Part shown: positions 14,740 to 20,778 of the stretch, piece by piece
How the letters are laid out: each line of letters opens with the position of its first letter
Numbering within the stretch: the first letter of the stretch is position 1
From: PR03 sp964353555
GTDB lineage: Bacteria; Myxococcota_A; UBA9160; PR03
Reading direction: 5' to 3'
Length of the DNA: 21,233 nucleotides
Assembly (NCBI GenBank): GCA_964353555.1
Contig: CAYGWM010000071.1
Location: 1-21,233, forward strand
Notes under the pieces: generated by a model
The model's input: the letters and a program-made list of their open reading frames with translations, nothing else
Database searches by the model: none
Told to the model about the DNA's origin: nothing
Made by a program: the position numbers and the translations under genes

Positions 14740-14771
14740 GCGGCGCCGGGTCCTTGCGGACCCAGCGCCGC
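14740..14771. terminator. Strong hairpin at a convergent junction
   Basis: GCGGCGC (14740-14746) pairs with GCGCCGC (14765-14771), and GGGTCC (14748-14753) pairs with GGACCC (14758-14763). One C/A mismatch lies between the stems and the loop is TTGC. The 13 paired bases sit between the ends of the nucleotidyltransferase gene and the Kbp-like gene and can serve both. No T-tract follows on either strand. Confidence 0.55.
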
Positions 14772-14781
14772 AGCAGAGCGC

Positions 14782-15243
14782 TCAGTCGAGCGGAATGCGG
14801 ATCTTCTGCCCGGGGAAGATCAGGTCGGCGTCCTTGATCACCTCGCGATTCGCTTCGAAGATGCGCGGGTACGCACTTGCGTTGCCGTAGTAGTGCTTCG
14901 CGATCTTCGACAGCGAGTCGCCCTTCTGGATGATGTAGTACTCGATCTTGGGCGCGATCTCGGGCGCCGGCGGCGCGGGCACCTGGAGACCCTGGGCGTC
15001 GATCTCGGCCACGCCCTGGACGTTGCCCGCGATCAGCACGGCCTTCTCCATCGCCTCGGCCGACGGGCAGCTGCCCGAGAGCGAGCAGAGGCCGGAGTCC
15101 GTGTTCAGGGCCACCTGCAGCCCGGTGATGCCGAGGCTGGCGACCTCGATCTGTGACTTGATCTTCGCGGCCGCATCCTCGGGCGTCGCGTCCTTGCCGA
15201 AGAGCTTGTGGCCGATGTCCTTGACGAAGTCGAAGAGTCCCAT
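14782..15243 (-). CDS. kbp: BON-LysM protein, Kbp/YgaU-like
   Basis: The 153-residue protein matches the layout of E. coli Kbp (YgaU), a potassium-binding protein of similar size. MGLFDFVKDIGHKLFG opens it, a BON domain covers about 22-88 (VLIAGNVQGVAEIDAQGL) and a LysM domain covers about 101-151 (YYIIQKGDSLSKIAKHYYG, ANREVIKDADLIFPG, ending KIRIPLD). Kbp has no signal peptide and neither does this protein, so a cytoplasmic location is likely despite the LysM. Two cysteines, 53 and 59, in the BON domain are unusual. The ATG has AGGAGG eight bases upstream. It is divergent from the DUF937-OmpA gene over about 200 bp. The BON-LysM assignment is firm; potassium binding is by analogy. Confidence 0.9.
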   Translation of the reverse strand: MGLFDFVKDIGHKLFGKDATPEDAAAKIKSQIEVASLGITGLQVALNTDSGLCSLSGSCPSAEAMEKAVLIAGNVQGVAEIDAQGLQVPAPPAPEIAPKIEYYIIQKGDSLSKIAKHYYGNASAYPRIFEANREVIKDADLIFPGQKIRIPLD

Positions 15244-15360
15244 GGGTGTTCCTCCTGAGTAGTGGTTTGCGCGAAAAACCCAGCTTAGCAGCCGCAATCG
15301 CCTTGGTGTCGCCGCGCACCGCACCGCTAGCTGGGGGGGGGTCGCAAGGCCGTCATCGAA

Positions 15361-15392
15361 TTTACTCGACAAGTTTCGGGGGGCTGAGTAAA
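15361..15392. promoter_or_regulatory. Inverted repeat in the divergent intergenic region
   Basis: TTTACTC (15361-15367) and GAGTAAA (15386-15392) are perfect seven-base inverted arms with an 18-base centre. They lie between the divergent Kbp-like and DUF937 genes. The spacing could suit a dimeric regulator serving both promoters or a loose hairpin. A run of nine G (15333-15341) lies nearby. I see no convincing -35/-10 pairs here. Confidence 0.28.
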
Positions 15393-15449
15393 CCCTCGGG
15401 TGCGAGTCAATGACAATCCTGTCGTAGCTCGTTACCCAGGAGTCCCCCC

Positions 15450-16205
15450 ATGGCCACAAGCTTGCTCGAATCCTTGAGCAGCTATCTCACTCCCGACCTG
15501 ATCGACAGCATCGGGTCGACGCTCGGCGAGTCGCCCGGCTCCGTATCGAAGGGCATGGGAGCGGTGCTGCCCGCGCTGCTCGGTGGCGTCGCCGACAAGG
15601 CGAAGGACCCGAGCGCGCTGCAGCAGCTCTTTGCCCTCATCACCGACGACGCGAACGACGGTTCCGTACTGCGCGATTCCGGCGGCCTGCTGGGCACGCT
15701 CACGCAGAACAAGGGGACGCTCGCGACCCTCGCCGCGAGCCTGCTGCCGTTGCTGTTCGGCGGGCGCACCGACAGCATCTCGAGCGCCATCGCCAACTAC
15801 GCGGGCATCAAGAACTCGTCGGCGTCGTCGCTGGTTCGACTCGGCGCCCCGCTCGTGCTCGCCCTCCTCGGGGATCGCGTGCGCAAGGAGGGCCTCGGCG
15901 CCTCCGCGCTCGCGTCGCTGCTCGGGGGCCAGCGCGACTCGATCACGCGCGCGATCCCGGGCGCGCTCGCTGGGCTGTTCGGCCAGGGCACTCCGCGCGC
16001 CGCGGAACCCCGCTACGAGTCGCGCCGCGCGGCCGCCCGAGCCGGCGAAGGTGACGATGACGGCGCCCAACGTGGCCGCGCCGCCGCCCGCGGCCGCCGT
16101 TCTGCGCTACGCGCTCCCGAACGGTGTGCAGATCGCGATTCCGCAGACCGGCTTCGAGAACCAGCTCGTGGGTTACCTGACGGACACGAGCCTGCCGATC
16201 GGTGA
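15450..16205 (+). CDS. DUF937 domain protein, N-terminal half of a frameshifted DUF937-OmpA gene
   Basis: The first 180 or so residues form a DUF937 domain: LLESLSSYLTPDLIDSIGST, LGESPGSVSKGMGAVLPALL, then LASLLPLLFGG-like and ALASLLGGQRDSI repeats. The ATG follows AGGAGT about nine bases upstream. After about residue 192 (near 16025) this frame turns into an Arg-rich sequence with no family character and stops at 16205. Meanwhile the next frame becomes a clean OmpA domain. The simplest reading is a single gene with one extra base between about 16020 and 16040, a stretch of CGCGCCGCGCGGCCGCCCG. DUF937-OmpA fusions without a signal peptide exist in other bacteria. A sequencing or assembly error, true decay and a programmed shift are all possible. 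Confidence 0.72.
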   Translation: MATSLLESLSSYLTPDLIDSIGSTLGESPGSVSKGMGAVLPALLGGVADKAKDPSALQQLFALITDDANDGSVLRDSGGLLGTLTQNKGTLATLAASLLPLLFGGRTDSISSAIANYAGIKNSSASSLVRLGAPLVLALLGDRVRKEGLGASALASLLGGQRDSITRAIPGALAGLFGQGTPRAAEPRYESRRAAARAGEGDDDGAQRGRAAARGRRSALRAPERCADRDSADRLREPARGLPDGHEPADR

Positions 16206-16551
16206 TGACACCTGGTTCAACTTCGACCGGCTGCTGTTCGAGACCGACTCCGCGTCGCTGAAGTCCGAGTCCCGCGAACAAATCGCCGTCGTGGCGGAGA
16301 TCCTGAAGGCGTACCCGTCGGTCCGCGTGAAGATCGGCGGCTACACGGACAGCACCGGCGACGCCGCCCACAACGTCGAACTCTCCCGCGCGCGCGCGAA
16401 CAGCGTGCGCAGCGAGCTGGTCGCGCTCGGCATCGGAGGCGAACGGATCGAGGGCGAGGGCTACGGCCAGCAGTACCCGGTTGCCTCGAACGACACCGAG
16501 GCGGGTCGCGCCCAGAACCGCCGCATCGCGCTGCGCGTCACGGCCCGCTAG
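16057..16551 (+). CDS. OmpA-like C-terminal domain, second half of the frameshifted gene
   Basis: This frame encodes a Pro/Ala linker (APNVAAPPPAAAV) and then an OmpA-like peptidoglycan-binding domain: NFDRLLFETDSASLKSES, VRVKIGGYTDSTGD, VELSRARANSVRSELVALGI and GRAQNRRIALRV. The Asp of GYTDSTGD and the Arg of AQNRRI are the usual diaminopimelate-binding residues and both are present. The first in-frame ATG is 16057 (a GTG lies at 16051), but no signal peptide or strong ribosome site supports independent translation. It most likely continues the DUF937 frame through a one-base shift near 16020-16040. Read together, the parts give a protein of about 366 residues. Confidence 0.7.
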   Translation: MTAPNVAAPPPAAAVLRYALPNGVQIAIPQTGFENQLVGYLTDTSLPIGDDTWFNFDRLLFETDSASLKSESREQIAVVAEILKAYPSVRVKIGGYTDSTGDAAHNVELSRARANSVRSELVALGIGGERIEGEGYGQQYPVASNDTEAGRAQNRRIALRVTAR

Positions 16552-16674
16552 CGCACTCGAGCGGCTTCGATCCGGAGGCGCGGCGTACCTGGCCTGGCCT
16601 CGATGCTCGATCTGAACGGCAACGGCAACCCGCTCGACGATAGACTCGGTAGGGTCGGAAAAGTGATCGGCTAA
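16552..16674 (+). pseudogene. Possible remnant of a DUF937-type C-terminus
   Basis: Directly after the OmpA stop, in the same frame, the sequence reads on to a TAA at 16672-16674. Its last 23 residues begin at an ATG at 16603 and contain LDLNGNGNPLDDRLG followed by RVGKVIG. This Asp/Asn/Gly-rich segment followed by DD and a short hydrophobic tail resembles the C-terminal end of many DUF937 proteins. It may be debris of a second DUF937 gene, or a tail separated from the fusion by the stop at 16549. It is short and recognised from memory only. Confidence 0.25.
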
Positions 16675-16686
16675 CACGCTAACAAC

Positions 16687-16741
16687 AACGGAGAACACGA
16701 ATGAGTTGGATCCTTACGTTGATCATCGGTGGTGTGGTCGG
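16687..16741 (+). repeat. 55-bp direct repeat flanking the N gap, left copy (with truncated GlsB start)
   Basis: The last 55 bases before the gap are identical to the first 55 bases after it (16842-16896). They include a ribosome site (GGAGA) and the first 13 codons of the GlsB-like gene (ATG at 16701). Because the repeat ends exactly at both gap edges, it is best explained as two contig ends sharing one sequence, not as a second gene. Confidence 0.9.
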
Positions 16742-16841
16742 NNNNNNNNNNNNNNNNNNNNNNNNNNNNNNNNNNNNNNNNNNNNNNNNNNNNNNNNNNN
16801 NNNNNNNNNNNNNNNNNNNNNNNNNNNNNNNNNNNNNNNNN
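16742..16841. other. Assembly gap, 100 N
   Basis: Exactly 100 N, the conventional filler for a scaffold gap of unknown length. As the flanks overlap by 55 identical bases, the true gap is probably zero or negative, and about 155 bases of this window may not exist in the genome. Confidence 0.95.
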
Positions 16842-16896
16842 AACGGAGAACACGAATGAGTTGGATCCTTACGTTGATCATCGGTGGTGTGGTCGG
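16842..16896 (+). repeat. 55-bp direct repeat flanking the N gap, right copy
   Basis: Identical to 16687-16741 and beginning at the first base after the gap. This copy continues into the complete GlsB-like gene. Confidence 0.9.
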
Positions 16897-17110
16897 CTGG
16901 CTCGCAAGCATCGCCATGAAGACCAATGCGCAAATGGGCCTCGTCGCCAACGTGGGGGTCGGAGTCGTCGGCTCGCTGCTCGGCTTCTGGGCCGCCGGCC
17001 TCGTGGGTATCGCGCCGACTGGCGGCATCCTGCGGTTCGCCGTCGCGCTGGTCGGCGCGGGCGGGCTGATTTTCATCCTGCGAGCGCTCGGCGTCTTCAA
17101 TAAGACCTGA
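16856..17110 (+). CDS. GlsB/YeaQ/YmgE-family small membrane protein
   Basis: The 84-residue protein is of the 'transglycosylase-associated' GlsB/YeaQ/YmgE family, small inner-membrane proteins often induced by stress. It opens MSWILTLIIGGVVGWLAS at 1-18, continues with ANVGVGVVGSLLGFWAAGLV at about 31-50 and ends with a third hydrophobic segment at about 58-79. Thus there are three membrane spans joined by Gly-rich turns. The ATG has GGAGA about six bases upstream. The start is duplicated before the N gap, almost certainly an assembly artefact. Its neighbours (OmpA, BON-LysM) also concern the envelope or stress. Its molecular role is unknown. Confidence 0.9.
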   Translation: MSWILTLIIGGVVGWLASIAMKTNAQMGLVANVGVGVVGSLLGFWAAGLVGIAPTGGILRFAVALVGAGGLIFILRALGVFNKT

Positions 17111-17156
17111 ACCCGTGCAGTCGCGACGCGCGCGACGCAGTGGGTAAGCTGTGACA

Positions 17157-17741
17157 ATGGCTCTGCTCCTCGCCGCCCTCACCGGGATCGCGCTCGCGGC
17201 TTGCGCCGGCCTGCGCGTCTTCCTGCCGCTCTTCGCGGCCGGCGCCGCGGCGCGCTTCTTCGACTGGCCCCTCGCATCGAGCATGCAGTGGCTATCGGGG
17301 GACGCGTCGCTCGTCACGTTCGGCATGGCGAGCGTGGTCGAGATCGTGGCGGACAAGGTGCCGGCGCTCGACCACCTGCTCGACGCGGCGCAGACCTTCC
17401 TCGCGCCGGCCGCGGGCGCGATGGTCGCGGTGAGTTCGCTGTCGGATCTGTCGCCCGCGGCGGCGCTCGCGGTCGGCATCATCACCGGCGCGCCGATCGC
17501 GGGCGGCGTGCATCTGCTCGCCGCGACCACGCGGCTGGGCAGCTCGGCCCTCACGCTGGGTGCGGGCAATCCCGTGCTCTCGGTGATCGAGGACGTGCTC
17601 GCGAGCGTGGGCGTGCTGCTCGCGTTCGTGATCCCGCTCGTTGTCGTGATCGGAATGCTGCTGGTCGCGCTCGCGATCCGGCGCTGGCGCCGCTCGCGCG
17701 CCGCACGCTCATGGGTCGAGGAGAGCGGAAGCACCGTGTAA
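17157..17741 (+). CDS. DUF4126-family membrane protein
   Basis: A 194-residue integral membrane protein with the DUF4126 pattern. The N-terminus contains the conserved-looking ACAGLRVFLPLFAAGAAARF (about 15-34). A central soluble stretch VVEIVADKVPALDHLLDA (about 60-77) carries acidic and basic residues. Hydrophobic segments lie at about 83-118 and 150-180, followed by a basic tail RRWRRSRAAR, which places the C-terminus in the cytoplasm. The ATG at 17157 is preferred; a GTG two codons earlier (17151) is the alternative, and the ribosome site is weak. The function of the family is not known to me. It follows the GlsB-like gene by 46 bases and may share its transcript. Confidence 0.85.
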   Translation: MALLLAALTGIALAACAGLRVFLPLFAAGAAARFFDWPLASSMQWLSGDASLVTFGMASVVEIVADKVPALDHLLDAAQTFLAPAAGAMVAVSSLSDLSPAAALAVGIITGAPIAGGVHLLAATTRLGSSALTLGAGNPVLSVIEDVLASVGVLLAFVIPLVVVIGMLLVALAIRRWRRSRAARSWVEESGSTV

Positions 17742-17744
17742 GCA

Positions 17745-17802
17745 CTCGCGGGCCCACGCGAGCGAACGGCAGCGAATGCGCTGCTCCGCAGCAGCCTCGC
17801 TG
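17745..17802. terminator. Two hairpins at a convergent junction
   Basis: The first hairpin is CTCGCG (17745-17750) with CGCGAG (17757-17762) around GGCCCA. The second is nested: CAGCGA (17770-17775) with TCGCTG (17797-17802) outside, and GCTGCT (17780-17785) with AGCAGC (17790-17795) inside, around CCGC. They fill the gap between the DUF4126 and vapC stops. There is no T-tract, so termination strength is uncertain. Confidence 0.45.
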
Positions 17803-17804
17803 GA

Positions 17805-18236
17805 TCAGCTGCCAGGCGTCTCCCATCGCAGCCCGTGACGGACGAAGGATTCGAAGTCCTGGTCGAACGATGCCAGCGTGGCGCCGCGCGAGATGGCCAC
17901 TGCGGCGAGGTACGCATCGTCGATCGCGTTGCGCAGCGAGCGATGTGATGATCGGACGAGTTCTGCGAAAAGGTCCCAGCGCAGATCGGCATCACCGATG
18001 ACCTCGACACCTGCCTCGATCCAGTCCTGCGCCCACGCCATCGCCTCGTCATCGGTCATGCAGCCCGCGAATGCGGGATTGGTCCCGAGTCGCAGGAATT
18101 GATGAATCGTGGGCCAAGTGAGGCCGAGCGGCTCGCGGTCGTTGATCGCGTCCTCGAGCCAGCGGGCCGCGGGCTCGTGCAGGTCGGAGGTCGGGTCGAT
18201 GGCGTAGAAGAGGATCTGGACGTCGGCGATCTTCAC
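17805..18236 (-). CDS. vapC: PIN-domain toxin VapC
   Basis: The 143-residue PIN-domain ribonuclease is the toxin of a type II system; VapC toxins typically cut tRNA or rRNA. It begins MKIADVQILFYAID with catalytic Asp5. The middle has LTWPTIHQFLRLGTNP at 39-54, a stretch typical of one large VapC branch. Asp107 in DDAYLAA and Asp125/Asp127 in LASFDQDF complete the acidic site. The residue after Asp5-Val is Gln where Asn is usual (DVNxLLYA), an unusual but probably tolerated change. It overlaps vapB by four bases, antitoxin first, the standard order. Family and pairing are firm; activity is untested. Confidence 0.92.
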   Translation of the reverse strand: MKIADVQILFYAIDPTSDLHEPAARWLEDAINDREPLGLTWPTIHQFLRLGTNPAFAGCMTDDEAMAWAQDWIEAGVEVIGDADLRWDLFAELVRSSHRSLRNAIDDAYLAAVAISRGATLASFDQDFESFVRHGLRWETPGS

Positions 18237-18505
18237 CGACGGCTCTTCAGCTTGCGAAGCGTCTGCTCGTCGCTCATCTCACCCGCGAGGCTTCGCGCCC
18301 GGGCGATATCGAAGCCGAATCCCACCTTGCGCGGCTCGAGTCGGTAGCGCGAGCGCCGCGCGGGGCGCTCATCCTCGTCCGCAGCGCGTTGGAGGAGCCG
18401 GTTCAACGCCTCGTTCAGCGAGATCCCTTCGCGAGCGGCGAGGCGTTCGACCTTGCGCCGCGTAGCGAGATCGAGGCGCACGGTCATGCGGGCGTCGTTG
18501 GCCAT
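18233..18505 (-). CDS. vapB: VapB-type ribbon-helix-helix antitoxin
   Basis: The 90-residue antitoxin is encoded directly before vapC. Residues 6-42 fit a ribbon-helix-helix DNA-binding domain: MTVRLDLATRRKVERLAARE, then GISLNEALNRLLQRA. The C-terminal part (about 50-90) is the toxin-binding tail, with GFGFDIARARSLAGEMSDEQ and a basic end. The ATG has GGAGG five bases upstream. A perfect palindrome lies 17 bases above the start and is a good candidate for its own operator, since VapB-VapC complexes usually repress their promoter. The vapC ATG overlaps the vapB stop. Confidence 0.9.
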   Translation of the reverse strand: MANDARMTVRLDLATRRKVERLAAREGISLNEALNRLLQRAADEDERPARRSRYRLEPRKVGFGFDIARARSLAGEMSDEQTLRKLKSRR

Positions 18506-18521
18506 CGGAACCTCCAGAGCG

Positions 18522-18538
18522 TGACAGCATAGCTGTCA
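18522..18538. promoter_or_regulatory. Palindromic operator candidate of vapBC
   Basis: TGACAGC (18522-18528) and GCTGTCA (18532-18538) are perfect inverted arms around ATA. The palindrome sits 17-33 bases before the vapB start codon. On the minus strand it contains TATGCT, a possible -10 element, so a bound VapBC complex would block transcription. No clear -35 element is seen. Confidence 0.6.
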
Positions 18539-18681
18539 GTCCCGGAGAGCGCCTGGACTCACGGGGATGAAGCAAGTCTCGGTGCGGGTATCCGAGCTGC
18601 GCGTATTCTACCGAGAGGCGGTGCCAGCGCGCTTCGCGGTGGAGTGGGGCCGCCGCCGGGTTGCGCGCCGCCGGACCCCTC

Positions 18682-18708
18682 TGTCACCAATCCCGCGTGT
18701 CGTTCGTT
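18682..18708 (+). promoter_or_regulatory. Candidate ECF-type promoter before the VIT-VWA gene
   Basis: TGTCACC (18682-18688) is followed after 16 bases by CGTT (18705-18708). A closer TGTCGTT lies at 18699-18705. ECF promoters of the TGTCAC type with a CGTC -10 element at 16 bases are known (for example for ECF41-type factors). The start codon is about 42 bases downstream, and an ECF-like gene ends the same gene set. This is a pattern seen by eye. Confidence 0.35.
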
Positions 18709-18750
18709 TCCTGGTCGAGGGCTCGACAGGCCCGCACCAGGAGACGAATC

Positions 18751-20773
18751 ATGCCGGCAATGATCCCGACCGCGATGGGCAGAGAAGAGACGAGCGCGAG
18801 CTGCGGCGGGCGGCTCGTTTCGAGTGACGGCCGCGAGCTGATGCTGCAGGGCGTCACAATGCGGGTAGACGCCGCCGGCGGTCTCTCGCGCGCGGTGCTC
18901 GAGCAGCGCTTCGTGAGCCCCTACGACGAACCGCTCGCGCTCGTCTACCAGCTCCCCCTGCCGGCAGACGGCGCCGTCGCGGGCTTCGCGTTCCGCGTCG
19001 GCGAGCGACGCATCGTCGGCGAGATCGACCGCAGCGAGAGTGCACGCCGTCGCTTCGAGGACGCAATCCTCGAGGGACGGACCGCCGCGCTCCTCGAGCA
19101 GGATCGTTCGAGCCTCTTCATGCAGCAGATCGGCAACGTGCCGCCACGCGCGGAGATCATCGCCGAGATCACCGTCGACCAGAAGCTGCGCTGGCTCGCG
19201 GAAGGGTCGTGGGAGTGGCGCTTCCCGACGGTCGTCGCGCCCCGNNNNNNNNNNNNNNNNNNNNNNNNNNNNNNNNNNNNNNNNNNNNNNNNNNNNNNNN
19301 NNNNNNNNNNNNNNNNNNNNNNNNNNNNNNNNNNNNNNNNNNNNCGAAGCGAACGGCGACACCGTAGCGCGCGACCTGATCGTGCTGATCGATGCGAGTG
19401 GATCGATGACGGGCGCGCCGCTCGAGCAGGCGCGCTGCATCGTCGAGGCGCTCGTGCGCTCACTCGATGCGCGCGACACGCTCGAGCTGATCGCCTTCTC
19501 GAGCGAGCCCCTCCGTTTCCGCGCGCGCGCCGAGCAAGCGAGCGAGCCGCTGCGAAGCGCCGCGCTCGCGTGGCTTCGCAAGCTGCAGGCGAGCGGCGGC
19601 ACCGAGATGGATCGCGCCGTCGCTGCCGCGCTGGCTCCGCTTCGGACGGGCGCGCAGCGGCAGGTCGTCCTCGTGACCGACGGCCTCATCGGCTTCGAGA
19701 GCGAAGTGGTGGCGCACGTGCTGCGCACGCTGCCCGACGCGTCGCGGCTGCACACGGTGGGCGTCGGCTCTGCGGTGAATCGCTCGCTGACGGCCGCGGC
19801 GGCGCGGGCCGGGCGCGGCGTCGAGATCGTCGTGGGTCTCGACGAAGACGGTGCGGCCGCTGCACAGCGTCTTGTCTCCCACCTCTCTGCACCGCTCGTC
19901 ACCGAGATCGCGATCCGCGGCAGCGCGGTGCGGCGCTGCGCGCCGGCACGCCTTCTTGACCTCGCCGCCGGCGCGCCCGTTCTCGTCTCGCTCGAGCTCG
20001 ACCCCGCTGGAGGAGAGATCGAGATCCACGGGCACGGCTTCGAGCGGCGGATCTCCGTACCCGCCGCAGCGCCGCGAACGGGAAGGTCTGCGCTCGCATC
20101 GCTCTTCGCGCGCGAGTGTGTCGAAGATCTGGAGATGCGAGCGGTGGCCGGGGAGAAGCTCGATGCCGAGATCGAGCAGCTCGGCATCGCGTTCGCGATC
20201 GCGACGCGGCTCACGTCGTGGGTCGCGGTGTCGGAGGAGCCGACCGTCGATCCGCGCCACGCCACGCGGCGCGTGCGGATCGCGCAAGCGCTTCCGCATG
20301 GGATGTCGCTCGACGGTTTCGGACTGCGGCGCCAGCGCGCCAGCATGCTCCACGCGCCGATGAGTTCCGGCGAAGGTAGGTCGCTCGACTTCAGGATGGC
20401 CCGTCGAGCGCGGAGCCGTTACGCGGAGGTCTCCCACGACGAGAGCCCCCAGATCTCCCGCGGCGCGCTGACGACTCTCCACGGGCGAGTCGTCTCGAGC
20501 GGGGACTCCGAGATCGTGATCGAGATCCAGCTGGGCGACCAACCCATGCACTGGGATCCCGCGCCGCGAGCGCGGCTGCGCTTCGGATTCCTTTCCTGGC
20601 GGTCTTCGATCGAGCCGGCCGTGGACCTCGCGCGGAGCACCGCGCCCGGAGTGATCGATGCGCATCTCGTGATCCGTCTGGTGTTGCACCTCGATGCGGC
20701 ACTTCCGAAGCGGCCCACCCGGCTGACGATCGAGACGGCCGGGCAGCGCCTCGATATCGAGCTGGAGGGCTGA
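18751..20773 (+). CDS. VIT and VWA domain protein, interrupted by an N gap
   Basis: The N-terminal part (164 residues before the gap) is a VIT domain: AVLEQRFVSPYDEPLALVYQ-type start at about 49-68, LPLPADGAVAGFAFRVGERR, ARRRFEDAILEGRTAALLEQ at about 98-117 and IGNVPPRAEI, ending FPTVVAPR. After the gap a VWA domain opens with DLIVLIDASGSMTGAPLEQA, whose DASGS is the MIDAS metal site. About 370 further residues follow, including a late beta-rich region. The ATG at 18751 has AGGAG seven bases upstream. Left and right parts are in different frames as printed, but this only means the real gap length is a multiple of three. Inter-alpha-trypsin-like VIT-VWA proteins are widespread in bacteria with poorly known roles. 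No signal peptide is visible at this start. Confidence 0.85.
19245..19344. other. Assembly gap, 100 N, within the VIT-VWA gene
   Basis: Exactly 100 N. Unlike the first gap, the flanking sequences share no overlap, so real sequence is probably missing: the linker that normally joins VIT and VWA domains. For one continuous frame the missing length must be divisible by three. Confidence 0.95.
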
Positions 20774-20778
20774 ACGGG

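Noticed and set aside
16687..16896. Tandem GlsB genes, or an attachment-site type direct repeat
   Set aside because: The repeat ends exactly at both edges of a 100-N filler, which points to overlapping contig ends; no integrase or other mobile gene is nearby.
18567..18827. An 86-codon plus-strand frame before and into the VIT gene
   Set aside because: No recognisable features; it overlaps the well-placed VIT start at 18751 and the proposed promoter.
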